Source: Rhizobium cauense (GTDB lineage: Bacteria; Pseudomonadota; Alphaproteobacteria; Rhizobiales; Rhizobiaceae). Taken from it: a stretch of DNA of 64,000 bases. The stretch spans positions 62,001 through 126,000 of the forward strand of contig NZ_JAEUAT010000015.1 of assembly GCF_019511525.1 (NCBI RefSeq). Direction: 5' to 3'. Positions within the stretch are counted from its first letter, which is position 1. Each line of letters opens with the position of its first letter. Below the pieces are notes generated by a model, which had not been told where the DNA came from, did no database searches, and was given only the letters and a program-made list of their open reading frames with translations. Positions 14,432-23,331 of the stretch are shown here, piece by piece. Made by a program: the position numbers and the translations under genes.

Positions 14432-17400
14432 CTATTGCGGTATCTGCACACCCGGCAGTCCCGGTATCGTCTGGAAATTGAGCGAGTTCTCAGGCGGCAC
14501 GGCAAGCTGCTCCTGGGCCCGCCGTGCGGCCTCGGCGGCGCGAGCATCATCCGCTGCGGCCTTTGCACGTGCCTCCGCCGCGGCTTTCGCTTGAGCTTCT
14601 GCCTCAGCCCTCGCCTTTGCTTCAGCCGCCTGCCTGTCGCGCTCGGCCTGCGCTGCCAGAGCCCTCAAACGTTGCTCTTCGGCCTGCCGCTGCGCTTCGA
14701 AGGCAGCAGCCTTTTGTCGCTCGGCATCGTTGAACTTGTAGAGCGCGACTTCGCGGCGCAGCCGTTGCTTTTCCAGTACGTTCGACTGCAGCCGCTCGAC
14801 CCGTCGACGTTCACGTTCGAAAGCCCGCAACGATAGGAAGCCGGTGATGTCGGTAACGTCCATGGTTCGACCCGGCGACGCAAGCAGCCCTGAAAAGTCG
14901 AGGCGTACCGCGGGCTCCGCGCCCGGAAGCACGTCGCCGCCGGGATTGAGGGCGATGTTCAACGATGCGTTGATGCGCTCCTGTGGTAGATCAATCTGGC
15001 CGTTACCGACAACCTTGGCCTGATCGGTCGTCGCACTGACGTTTTGAAAACGCAGAACACCATCCGTCACGTTAAACGGAACGGCGGTCGGCGGCAGCTT
15101 CGCCTCGCCGTTGTTGAGCAAGGTCTCGACGATCGGATGAACCTTACCAGCATTCAGCTGGTCTTCCATGGGGTCGGTCGCAGCCAGCAATGGCGCCAGC
15201 ATGCCAAGATTGAGCCCGCGAACGCTTGTATCGCCGAGCCGCATTTCGCCGGAACCGTTGAGCGAACCGACGATATCCTTCATCGACTTGCCGGACGCTT
15301 CCATGGAAAGCGCCAGCCCGAACTTGCCATTTGCGACAGGCGCTCCGTCGCGTGTCCATACGACGCCGGCCAAGTCCGCATCCGCCATGGCGAGCTTCGT
15401 CTGGAGGAATCCAGTCCCATCGGCATTGGTGAGAAGCAAGTTGCCATTGAAGGTACCGCCATCCCAGCCGCCCTTCATGTCATTCAGCTGCAGTTCGTCG
15501 CCTTTGTAGACGACAGCAGACGAGAAGTCCGAGACTGCACCCGACCAGCCCGGCCAGAATTGCTTGACGGAGAGCTTGAGATTGACGTTCATGTCCTTGA
15601 ACACGGGAAGCCCGAGCGCTCCGCCCGACAGATCACCGGTTGCCGCATCCGTCATCGGCCCGTAGACGGCCTCGCCAAGCCATGCGGCGTCTACCTTGGA
15701 GAGCGTCATATCGCCTGTGGCCGTCGTTGTTTCGGCCTTGCGGTCGACCGTCAGTGCACCGCTGAACTCATTGTCGGCGGCATGTCCTGCGATGTCGGCC
15801 AAAGCGATCTTTTCGCCATCGATCGTTGCGTTCGTGGTCAGCTTGAACGGCAGGCCCGTCCCCATCTGCGGGATCGCGATGCCGTTCATGACAAGATACG
15901 GATCAAGGTCGGCGCTCTCCAGGGACACCGCAAGCTGTCCGTTCATGAAGGCTTGCGGGCGAACGTCAACCTTGCCCGCGGCCGTAAACGAGGTGCGGTC
16001 GGTCGCAAACGTTAGCTGCGCGTCGGCAGGATCCGTACCTTCGGCCTGCACCTTGAGTGTCAGGCGCCCGTTCGCGTCGGCATCCACCGGCAGAGGATCG
16101 AGGCCGGCCTGCCCGAACAGGATGGAGGTGACGCTGTTCTCCAGTGTCGCTTCGAGGCTCGTCGTTCCCTTGCCCGTCAGCGCCAGCAGATCCGACATGC
16201 GATAGTCAAGGTTGACGCGGCTGCCGTTGCTCACTCCAGCTAACGTCAGGGTCAGACCGTCGCCCCCTTCCCCTCCAAGCGTCAACGCTCCGCGCAGCGC
16301 CGTGTTCGTGTACCATGCGGCGTTGCGAACGAGCCGATCCATAACCGGATGCTGCGGCAGATGCTGCTTGAGCATCGTAAAGAATGAGCCCGGATCGGCC
16401 GATTTGAAGGTGATTTCTCCAGACCCCTTGTAGTCGAGGAGAGATCCCTCGACGCGACCGGTCGCGGTCACTTCGGCGCCTGCCAGGTTCTTGACGGAAA
16501 GCGTCTGGAACGCGAGAGCCCCATCGGCAATCGCAAAGCTTGTTTCCACATCAGCCGCTTCGACGCCAAAGGCTGTGAACTTGTCTGCCTTCAGTTGCGC
16601 GTTGATCTTGTGATCGAGCACGTTGTCGCCCGCGTCCTGGCCGGTAAACAATCCGGTCAGCGCGCGCAGCGCATCGAGATCCAGCGCATCGCCGGCAAGC
16701 GCCACGTCCAGCGTCGGTGTCTGGTTGACGACCGATTGGCGCTCCAGCCGCCCCTTGAGCGTCGCCTGGCCGACAGCGATCTCCAGATTGTTGAAAGTCT
16801 GTCGATCATGGGTAAGGCTGACATCGGCCGAAAAGCCGGCCTGCCGCAGTTGCCGGAGCGCTGGATCGACGGAACCGGCAAGCCAGGCGGCAAGCCCGGT
16901 AGGCTGGTTGGATGCCACGGTGATCTGTCCGTCGAAGGACGGCTGCCCCTGAAGTTTGAGGCTGCCCTGCCCCTCAACCTGCGTACGGCCCGGGAGTGTG
17001 CCCACGAAGTTGTCAATCGTCCAGCCCTTGCCGGCAGGCTGGACATCGAGCTGGATGTCACGGATCGTCGTGTCTCCCGCGACGATTGCCGGCAATCGAA
17101 CGCTCGCCTTCCCGGGCACCTGCGGAACCGGCACCTGCGAAACGATCTGAATAAGGGCGTTCAAGCGCTGGCGCGCCGACAAACCGGGATCACGCGTGGT
17201 CTTGCCGTTGGCGCCCTGATTGCCGATGCGATTGACGTCGATCTGCTGGCCGTTCGCAATCAGCAGGAATTGTGGCTTGCTTCCGGTGTCCAGCGTCGCC
17301 TCGCCCGTGACGACGTACGGATCGTCCACAGCTCCGACCTCCAGACGATACTCCGGTATCCGGATGCTGTCGTTGGTAAGTTCGAACTTCCCCTTCAAAC

Positions 17401-18178
17401 GCGGAGGCACGTCAGCCTTGTCGGCCTTCTTGCCGTTGCGGTTCTCGATCGATGCCGACACCGTTCCCTGATAGTTCGGTCTGCGGTCAACGAGCTTCAG
17501 CTCGCCGTCGAGATCAACCGTGACCGGTTGCCTGTCAGGCTGCAGGCGCGTGCGCATCCTCAGGATGCCGTTCTCGTCGGGTTGGTTGCTGGCGATGGTG
17601 AAGCTGCCATGCTCGCCATCCAGAGCCGCATCGCCTTCGATCCGCCACGGACCAGCGAGCGACTTTGCCGACATTTCGGCATTGAGACCCGTAATGTGCC
17701 GCGACCGTCCCGACTGATCGTCTATGAACTGGACATCGCCGCCGCTGACATGAACGTTTTCGAGAACGACAGTCTTGGCCGGAATTTCAGGTTGGCTTCC
17801 GCGGGTCCAGTCCAGGGTGCCGTCCTTCAGCAGTCGCAGCTTCACCTTCGGGTTGACCACGCGCATGTCGAAGATCAGCGCTTCGCCCGACAGGAAAGGC
17901 GCAAGTTCCGCGTCCATGGAGAACTGCTCGACCTGCACGATGGGCGACCCGTCAAGCTCCTGACCGACGCGCACGTCGTGGAGTGTCACCGACGGAAACG
18001 GCAGCAGGCGCGCGTCCACGGCCCCATGGACGACGACCTTCTTGCCGATGATCCGGCTCGCCTGGTCCTCGAAATTCCTTCGAAAGTCGGTCCAGTCAAT
18101 AAACAGCGGCGCCAGCAGCGCCACGAACAGCGCCACGACAACCACACCGCCCAAAAAGACGAGGAACCGGCCTACCAA
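14432..18178 (-). CDS. AsmA family envelope protein
   Basis: This 1248-residue protein has the AsmA layout. One N-terminal membrane helix (FLVFLGGVVVVALFVALLAPLFIDW, residues 5-29) is followed by the N-terminal AsmA motif (GKKVVVHGAVDARLLPFPSVTLHDVRVG) and a very long beta-rich periplasmic part. The C-terminal AsmA_2 region lies near 960-1080 (VRGLNLGMLAPLL, then LRFQNVSATTDQAKVVGNGQIDLP). AsmA-like proteins bridge the periplasm and are linked to phospholipid transport and outer-membrane homeostasis. The last 120 residues are an Ala/Glu/Arg-rich coiled coil, unusual for the family. The start is a TTG at 18178 with GGAG about ten bases upstream; no in-frame ATG fits. Confidence 0.85.
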   Translation of the reverse strand: MVGRFLVFLGGVVVVALFVALLAPLFIDWTDFRRNFEDQASRIIGKKVVVHGAVDARLLPFPSVTLHDVRVGQELDGSPIVQVEQFSMDAELAPFLSGEALIFDMRVVNPKVKLRLLKDGTLDWTRGSQPEIPAKTVVLENVHVSGGDVQFIDDQSGRSRHITGLNAEMSAKSLAGPWRIEGDAALDGEHGSFTIASNQPDENGILRMRTRLQPDRQPVTVDLDGELKLVDRRPNYQGTVSASIENRNGKKADKADVPPRLKGKFELTNDSIRIPEYRLEVGAVDDPYVVTGEATLDTGSKPQFLLIANGQQIDVNRIGNQGANGKTTRDPGLSARQRLNALIQIVSQVPVPQVPGKASVRLPAIVAGDTTIRDIQLDVQPAGKGWTIDNFVGTLPGRTQVEGQGSLKLQGQPSFDGQITVASNQPTGLAAWLAGSVDPALRQLRQAGFSADVSLTHDRQTFNNLEIAVGQATLKGRLERQSVVNQTPTLDVALAGDALDLDALRALTGLFTGQDAGDNVLDHKINAQLKADKFTAFGVEAADVETSFAIADGALAFQTLSVKNLAGAEVTATGRVEGSLLDYKGSGEITFKSADPGSFFTMLKQHLPQHPVMDRLVRNAAWYTNTALRGALTLGGEGGDGLTLTLAGVSNGSRVNLDYRMSDLLALTGKGTTSLEATLENSVTSILFGQAGLDPLPVDADANGRLTLKVQAEGTDPADAQLTFATDRTSFTAAGKVDVRPQAFMNGQLAVSLESADLDPYLVMNGIAIPQMGTGLPFKLTTNATIDGEKIALADIAGHAADNEFSGALTVDRKAETTTATGDMTLSKVDAAWLGEAVYGPMTDAATGDLSGGALGLPVFKDMNVNLKLSVKQFWPGWSGAVSDFSSAVVYKGDELQLNDMKGGWDGGTFNGNLLLTNADGTGFLQTKLAMADADLAGVVWTRDGAPVANGKFGLALSMEASGKSMKDIVGSLNGSGEMRLGDTSVRGLNLGMLAPLLAATDPMEDQLNAGKVHPIVETLLNNGEAKLPPTAVPFNVTDGVLRFQNVSATTDQAKVVGNGQIDLPQERINASLNIALNPGGDVLPGAEPAVRLDFSGLLASPGRTMDVTDITGFLSLRAFERERRRVERLQSNVLEKQRLRREVALYKFNDAERQKAAAFEAQRQAEEQRLRALAAQAERDRQAAEAKARAEAEAQAKAAAEARAKAAADDARAAEAARRAQEQLAVPPENSLNFQTIPGLPGVQIPQ

Positions 18179-18220
18179 CTCAACAATTCTCCATTCGGGA
18201 ATCCATCGCGGACACTAGAA

Positions 18221-18263
18221 CATGATACCGAAAGCTGTGAAGCAGCTTTCGGGCAACATCATG
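18221..18263. repeat. Palindrome between dld-type gene and asmA-type gene
   Basis: CCGAAAGCTG-TGAAG-CAGCTTTCGG is a perfect ten-pair hairpin (18228-18252), extended by outer arms CATGAT and ATCATG. It has no T-run, so it may be a factor-independent terminator variant, an operator or a repeat unit. Confidence 0.5.
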
Positions 18264-18359
18264 CTCTATTTACTTGATTTGGAGATGATTTCGCCTGATC
18301 GCCAATTAATCTTCCGCTGCCCCGATCTCGGTCAACCGCAGACCCAACGGAATCCAATT

Positions 18360-19772
18360 TCAGGCGCGGTGGAATATCTTGCCTGGATTGAAAATATCAT
18401 CCGGATCGAGCGCTTTCTTGACCTGCCGCATCAGCTCGACGGTGCCGCCGAGCTCTTCCTCGAGGAATGCCATCTTGCCCTGGCCGATCCCGTGTTCGCC
18501 AGTGCACGTGCCGTCCATTGCCAGTGCGCGAGCGTTTAGTCGACCGACAAAAGCTTCAGCGACAGCAATGCCTTCCGCCGTCTTGTCGTCGAACAACAGG
18601 AGCACATGAAAATTCCCGTCGCCCGCATGACCGACAATCATCGCCAGGAGACCGTGCTCCTCAATGTCGGCCTGCGTCTCGCCAATGCAGTCGGCAAGAC
18701 GGGAAATCGGCACGCAAACGTCGGTCGACAGCGCAGCCATCTCAGGCGCCAATGCGCGCGACGCCCAATACGCGTCGTGCCGCGCCTTCCAGAGCTTGCT
18801 GCGCTCCTCAGCGTTGACTGTCCACGAGAACTCTCCGCCGCCACATTCCGAGGCGATCTCTGCAAACTGCTCCGACTGCAATGCAACGGTTTCATCGGTT
18901 CCGTGAAACTCGAGGAAGAGCGTCGGCTTTTCCTCGTAGTTCAGCTTTGAATAAGCGTTGCAGGCGCGGATTTGCAGTGCATCGAGAAGTTCGATGCGGG
19001 CAACGGGAATGCCCATCTGAATGGTCATGATAACTGCATCACAGGCAGCGCGAACGGTTGGAAACGCACAGACGCCACCGCCGATCTTCTGCGGGATCCC
19101 CTGCAGCCGCAGCGTCACTGAAGTCAATATACCAAGCGTGCCTTCCGCCCCGACGAAAAGCCGGGTCATATCGTAACCGGCGGATGACTTTCGCGCGCGT
19201 CTGGCAGTGCGGATCTCCTCTCCGTTTGCCGTGACCGCAGTGACGGCAAGCACGTTGTCCTTCATTGTGCCGTAGCGCACGGCATTCGTCCCCGAGGCGC
19301 GCGTGGAGGTCATGCCGCCGATCGAGGCATTCGCCCCTGGATCTATCGGGAAGAACAGACCGGTATCGCGAAGATACGTGTTCAGCTCCTCGCGCGTCAC
19401 ACCCGGCTCGACGGTGCAGTCGAGATCCTCAGCATTGACTTCAAGAATCCGATTCATCCGGCTGAAATCGATCGATATGCCGCCATTGGGTGCATTGACC
19501 TGGCCCTCAAGTGACGAGCCGGTTCCGAAGCCGATCACGGGCACCTTGTGCTCGGCGCATATCCGCACGGCGACCTTCACATCGTCGCTGCTTTCGGCAA
19601 AAAGCACGCCGTCGGGCAATTGCGCCGGAATGTAGGTGGTGGTGTGCGCGTGCTGTTCGCGAAAGGCTTGACCAGTCTGGAAGCGCTCGCCGAAGCTCTG
19701 CTTCAGGACGCCGAGCGCAGCGACGATGCCAGCCTCGTTTCGTGCTCCGGTCTTTGCGTCTTTGAGCGCCAT
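18360..19772 (-). CDS. FAD-linked D-2-hydroxyacid (D-lactate/glycolate) dehydrogenase
   Basis: This 470-residue protein belongs to the FAD-linked oxidase family of GlcD and respiratory D-lactate dehydrogenases. The PCMH-type FAD domain has PVIGFGTGSSLEGQV near residue 78, DPGANASIGGMTSTRASGTNAVRYG near 145 and LFVGAEGTLGILT near 215. The C-terminal cap ends with the conserved GTCTGEHGIGQGK and ALDPDDIFNPGKI. It oxidises a D-2-hydroxyacid and passes electrons to a cytochrome or quinone. No glcE/glcF partners are adjacent, which favours a single-subunit D-lactate-type enzyme. ATG at 19772 with an upstream AAGGGGA is preferred to the GTG eight codons earlier. Confidence 0.88.
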   Translation of the reverse strand: MALKDAKTGARNEAGIVAALGVLKQSFGERFQTGQAFREQHAHTTTYIPAQLPDGVLFAESSDDVKVAVRICAEHKVPVIGFGTGSSLEGQVNAPNGGISIDFSRMNRILEVNAEDLDCTVEPGVTREELNTYLRDTGLFFPIDPGANASIGGMTSTRASGTNAVRYGTMKDNVLAVTAVTANGEEIRTARRARKSSAGYDMTRLFVGAEGTLGILTSVTLRLQGIPQKIGGGVCAFPTVRAACDAVIMTIQMGIPVARIELLDALQIRACNAYSKLNYEEKPTLFLEFHGTDETVALQSEQFAEIASECGGGEFSWTVNAEERSKLWKARHDAYWASRALAPEMAALSTDVCVPISRLADCIGETQADIEEHGLLAMIVGHAGDGNFHVLLLFDDKTAEGIAVAEAFVGRLNARALAMDGTCTGEHGIGQGKMAFLEEELGGTVELMRQVKKALDPDDIFNPGKIFHRA

Positions 19773-19878
19773 CTCTTTGATCCCCTTCACCTTCACTGCC
19801 GGGAGGCAGGTTGGTATGAGACAAGAGACGGCGCCTGTCTAGTGCAAGATTGGGGAGAACAGTCCCCTGCTGAACCCC

Positions 19879-20913
19879 TTAAACCAACGACGGGTTGAGG
19901 CGCGCGAAGGCCTCCTGCCTGCGGTATGGAACGTATGGATAGGGCGCGGTCACGGCACTCGCCTTATCGAGTTTCTCCACCTGTTCCTTCGACAACGACC
20001 AGCCAACGGCACCGAGGTTTTGCCGCAGTTGCTCCTCGTTCCGCGCGCCGATAATGACGCTTGAAACAGTTGGGCGGCCGATCAGCCAGTTGAGCGCGAT
20101 CTGCGGAACGGTCTTGCCCGTCTCTTCGGAAATCTCGAACAGCGCATCGACGATATCGTAAAGCTTGTTGTCATCGACAGGCGGCCCGTACTCAGCCGTC
20201 TGGTGCAGGCGGCTTCCCTCCGGCAGCGGTTGACCGCGCCGGATCTTGCCGGTGAGACGACCCCAGGCAAGCGGGCTCCAGACCAGCGCGCCGACGCCCT
20301 GGTCGGCGGCGAGCGGCATCAGTTCCCATTCGTAGTCGCGTCCGGCAAGAGAGTAGTAGACCTGATGCGCGACGTAGCGCGGGTGGCCATGCCGCTCCGC
20401 GATCCCGAGCGACTTCATCAGCTGCCATCCGGCAAAATTGGAAACGCCGACATAGCGGATTTTTCCTGCGGCGATCAGCCCGTCCAGCGTCGCCAGCACC
20501 TCTTCGATGGGCGTCGAGGCATCGAAGGCATGCAACTGCAGCAGGTCGATATAGTCTGTACCCAGCCGCTTCAATGCGTCGTCCGTTGAGCGAATGAGAC
20601 GCGCGCGTGACGTTCCCCAATCCGCGGGACCGTCGCCCATCGGCAACGCGATCTTGGTCGAGATCAGTACGGCATCGCGCCGCCCCGCGATCGCCTGGCC
20701 AAGAACCTCCTCCGAAGCACCAGCCGAATAGACATCGGCCGTGTCGAACAGATTGACGCCGGCCTCCACCGAGATGTCGATCAGGCGCCGGGCTTCAGCG
20801 GCATTGGTATTGCCCCATGCCCCGAAGAGCGGACCTGAGCCTCCGAACGTTCCTGCGCCGAAACTCAAGACCGGCACCCTGAGGCCGGATGCGCCGAGAT
20901 TTCTGTATTCCAT
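19879..20913 (-). CDS. Aldo/keto reductase
   Basis: This 344-residue NADPH-dependent TIM-barrel oxidoreductase carries the catalytic tetrad: Asp and Tyr in LFDTADVYSAG (residues 55-65), Lys in VLISTK (about 87) and His in LLQLHAFD (about 123). The cofactor-binding SSVIIGARNEEQL lies near 285. It resembles the YajO/Tas-like group, but the substrate is not readable. It is transcribed away from a LysR regulator 94 bp away, a pairing that often means the regulator controls the reductase. Confidence 0.9.
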   Translation of the reverse strand: MEYRNLGASGLRVPVLSFGAGTFGGSGPLFGAWGNTNAAEARRLIDISVEAGVNLFDTADVYSAGASEEVLGQAIAGRRDAVLISTKIALPMGDGPADWGTSRARLIRSTDDALKRLGTDYIDLLQLHAFDASTPIEEVLATLDGLIAAGKIRYVGVSNFAGWQLMKSLGIAERHGHPRYVAHQVYYSLAGRDYEWELMPLAADQGVGALVWSPLAWGRLTGKIRRGQPLPEGSRLHQTAEYGPPVDDNKLYDIVDALFEISEETGKTVPQIALNWLIGRPTVSSVIIGARNEEQLRQNLGAVGWSLSKEQVEKLDKASAVTAPYPYVPYRRQEAFARLNPSLV

Positions 20914-20944
20914 GACCTGTCTCCTGTTGTTCCATGCAAGAGAT

Positions 20945-20955
20945 AGACACTGTCT
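20945..20955. promoter_or_regulatory. Candidate LysR operator between AKR and lysR genes
   Basis: AGACA-C-TGTCT is a short perfect dyad 32 bp upstream of the reductase ATG. A second palindrome, ATTCATGAAT, lies at 20988-20997. Either could serve the divergent LysR-type regulator. No experimental support. Confidence 0.35.
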
Positions 20956-21007
20956 TTTCTGTGATATAGATTGCCGAAAGGAAAACCATTCATGAATTTA
21001 AGTCATC

Positions 21008-21910
21008 ATGAGCAGACAGGACATCAATCGCTCGGGCGAAATGGAAGTCTTCGTGCGTGCCGTCGAACTCGGCGGCTTCACCGCCGCCGCACGCGCCTGC
21101 CGCATGACACCGTCCGCCGTCAGCAAGCTCGTAGCGCGGCTTGAGGCACGTCTCGGCGCACGCCTCGTCAACCGTTCGACCCGCAAGCTGCAACTGACGT
21201 CGGAAGGCTGCGCCTTCTATGAGCGCAGCGTATCCATTCTGGCCGATATTGCCGAGGCAGAGCGATACGCATCCGCAGGAGAACAGGCCGCAGGTCCGAT
21301 CCGCGTCAACACTAGCGCCTCCTTCGGTCACCACATCCTGTCGCCGCTGATATCCGATTTTCTCGCGCTCCATCCCGCCGTCACCCTCGACATCTCGCAT
21401 ACGGACGCGATTGTCGATCTCGTGGAAGACCGGGCCGACGTCGCAATCCGCGCCGGGCCGCTGAAGAGCTCCAGTCTGATTGCCCGCAAACTCGGGACCA
21501 CGCGGAAGGTCATCGTGGCGTCGCCGGCCTATCTGAAGCGCACCGGCGAGCCAAAATCCGTTGTGGACCTGAAGCATCACCGCCGCATCGGCTTTTCATA
21601 TGCACGCAGCGTGCAGGGCTGGCCGCTTCTTCAGGATGGAGAAACCGTAACCCTGCCGATCACGCCAGGCGTTCAGGTGGGTGACGGCGAAGCAATGCGA
21701 TATATGGCCGTGTCCGGCGCGGGCCTTGCCCGCCTTGCCACCTTCACCGTCCGCGCGGATATCGAGGCAGGTCGGCTCGTGCCGGTCCTCGAAGACCTCA
21801 ACCCCGGTGATATCGAAGAATTCTACGCTGTCTATATCGGCCAGGGTGGTCCTTTGCCGGCTCGCGTACGGGCTCTGCTCGACTATCTGGCGGAGCACGT
21901 CACCCTTTAG
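21008..21910 (+). CDS. LysR-family transcriptional regulator
   Basis: This 300-residue regulator has an N-terminal winged HTH (MEVFVRAVELGGFTAAARACRMTPSAVSKLVARLEARLGARLVNRSTRKLQLT) and a C-terminal periplasmic-binding-like effector domain starting with GPIRVNTSASFGHHIL near residue 97. It belongs to the branch that often controls adjacent aldo/keto reductases or quinone oxidoreductases. It diverges from the AKR gene. Its TAG stop lies inside the left arm of a long palindromic repeat (21908-22071), so the element forms the end of the gene. Confidence 0.9.
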   Translation: MSRQDINRSGEMEVFVRAVELGGFTAAARACRMTPSAVSKLVARLEARLGARLVNRSTRKLQLTSEGCAFYERSVSILADIAEAERYASAGEQAAGPIRVNTSASFGHHILSPLISDFLALHPAVTLDISHTDAIVDLVEDRADVAIRAGPLKSSSLIARKLGTTRKVIVASPAYLKRTGEPKSVVDLKHHRRIGFSYARSVQGWPLLQDGETVTLPITPGVQVGDGEAMRYMAVSGAGLARLATFTVRADIEAGRLVPVLEDLNPGDIEEFYAVYIGQGGPLPARVRALLDYLAEHVTL

Positions 21911-22071
21911 AGCCTTTCAGAGTTAAATTGAGCGTTCTGCCGGAGCAGGTTTGCGTCAGGGCAGAGGCGATCGGCGAAGGGCATACCCGGGCGTATGTCC
22001 GAGCCGATCACCTCTGATCCTGGCGAAAAGATGCCCGGCCGAACGCTTAAGTTTAACTCTGAAAGGCTCTA
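21908..22071. repeat. RIME-like long palindromic intergenic element
   Basis: A perfect 20-bp terminal inverted repeat (21908-21927 with 22052-22071) encloses further matched arms: ttgagcgttctgccgg with the complement of ccggccgaacgcttaa, and gcagaggcgatcggc with the complement of gccgatcacctctg. The whole 164-base element can fold into one long imperfect hairpin. Its size and structure resemble the Rhizobium-specific intergenic mosaic elements (RIME). It supplies the lysR stop codon and probably acts as a terminator. Confidence 0.75.
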
Positions 22072-22224
22072 AGGCTTGCGAGATCTACAGGATTTCGCAA
22101 TTGACCCCCTCCATCGCTGGCGCCTATATCGACGCAGTGTTCTCCGGCGTCTCCGGCCGGCCTTTTTGCCAGCCAGTGCGGCTCCCCTGCTTCGTCTCGA
22201 TCGCGGTTCCAGCATTGGCAAGAC

Positions 22225-23331
22225 ATGCACTGGACCATGCCGTTGTACGACTCCAGCCGCTTCCTTCGATATGCCAACCTCCCCCGGTGGGCTTTGTTGC
22301 TCGGCATATCGACCCTGCTCGTCGTCGGGCTCGAAATGCTTGGCCTGCCGGCCTCCCTGCTCATCGGGCCAATGGTGGCAGCGATCATCCTCGCGCTGTC
22401 GATCGGCCAGGGATCCCTTCGCGTTCCACGATGGCCCCTCTTCTTCGGGCAAGCGCTCGTCGGGTTCCTGATGGCGCGAGCCATCACCGTCGACATTCTG
22501 AAAACGATGGCAGTCGACGCGCCGCTTCTTCTCGCGATGATCCTGTCCGTCATTGTCGCCGCGGCCGGTCTTGGCTGGCTGCTGACGCGCTGGCAGGTCC
22601 TGCCCGGAACGACGGCGGTGTGGGGCTCGTCCCCGGGTGCAGCGTCCGCGATGGTCATCATGTCGGAAGCCTACGGCGCCGACGCTCGCCTCGTTGCTTT
22701 CATGCAATATCTCAGGGTGGTCTTCGTCGCTGTCGCGGCCTCAGTGGTCTCGCGCCTATGGGTGGCCGCAGATGGCGGCGAACCGCCGGCCTTTATCCTC
22801 TTCCCACCGGTTGACTGGCCAGCACTTGCCGCCACGGTCGCGCTCACCTGCCTGTCAGCCTATGTGGCAGTGCGTCTTCGCATTCAGGGTGGCACCATTA
22901 TCGTGCCATTGGTACTTGGCTCGGTGCTGCAGGGCTTCGGCCTGCTCACGATCGAGCTTCCGCTTTGGCTCCTCGCAATCAGCTACGCCCTGATCGGCTG
23001 GAGCATCGGGCTGCGCTTTACCCGTGCCATCGTCATACACGCCGCGCGCGCCCTGCCTCGCGTCGCCGCCTCGATCCTGCTCTTGATGTCGATCTGCGGC
23101 TGCATGGCCTTTGCCCTGCACAAGTTCGCCGGTGTCGATCCGCTCACGGCCTACCTTGCCACCAGTCCTGGCGGCGCCGATTCCGTGGCCATCATCGCCG
23201 CGTCAAGCAACGTCGACGTGCCATTCGTGATGGCGATGCAAACCGGCCGCTTCCTGGTAATCCTGTTCACCGGCCCAATGCTGGCGCGCTTTATCGGCCG
23301 CCGCTCAGGGCTGTCGGAGAAGCCCGTCTGA
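22225..23331 (+). CDS. AbrB-type membrane permease
   Basis: This 368-residue membrane protein belongs to the AbrB family (PF05145), formerly annotated as ammonia monooxygenase-like. It has two similar halves. The first includes MLGLPASLLIGPMVAAIILAL, GSSPGAASAMVIMSEAYGADARLVAFMQYLRV and several hydrophobic helices. The second repeats the pattern with GGTIIVPLVLGSVLQ and TSPGGADSVAIIAA. About ten membrane segments are visible. Family function is uncertain, with small-molecule export as one proposal. ATG at 22225 or 22237. Its last 41 bases overlap the end of the convergent AraC gene. Confidence 0.82.
   Translation: MHWTMPLYDSSRFLRYANLPRWALLLGISTLLVVGLEMLGLPASLLIGPMVAAIILALSIGQGSLRVPRWPLFFGQALVGFLMARAITVDILKTMAVDAPLLLAMILSVIVAAAGLGWLLTRWQVLPGTTAVWGSSPGAASAMVIMSEAYGADARLVAFMQYLRVVFVAVAASVVSRLWVAADGGEPPAFILFPPVDWPALAATVALTCLSAYVAVRLRIQGGTIIVPLVLGSVLQGFGLLTIELPLWLLAISYALIGWSIGLRFTRAIVIHAARALPRVAASILLLMSICGCMAFALHKFAGVDPLTAYLATSPGGADSVAIIAASSNVDVPFVMAMQTGRFLVILFTGPMLARFIGRRSGLSEKPV

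Noticed and set aside
16595..18277. 560-codon plus-strand frame opposite the AsmA gene
   Set aside because: Shadow frame with repetitive Arg/His composition and no family motif. The AsmA frame explains the region.
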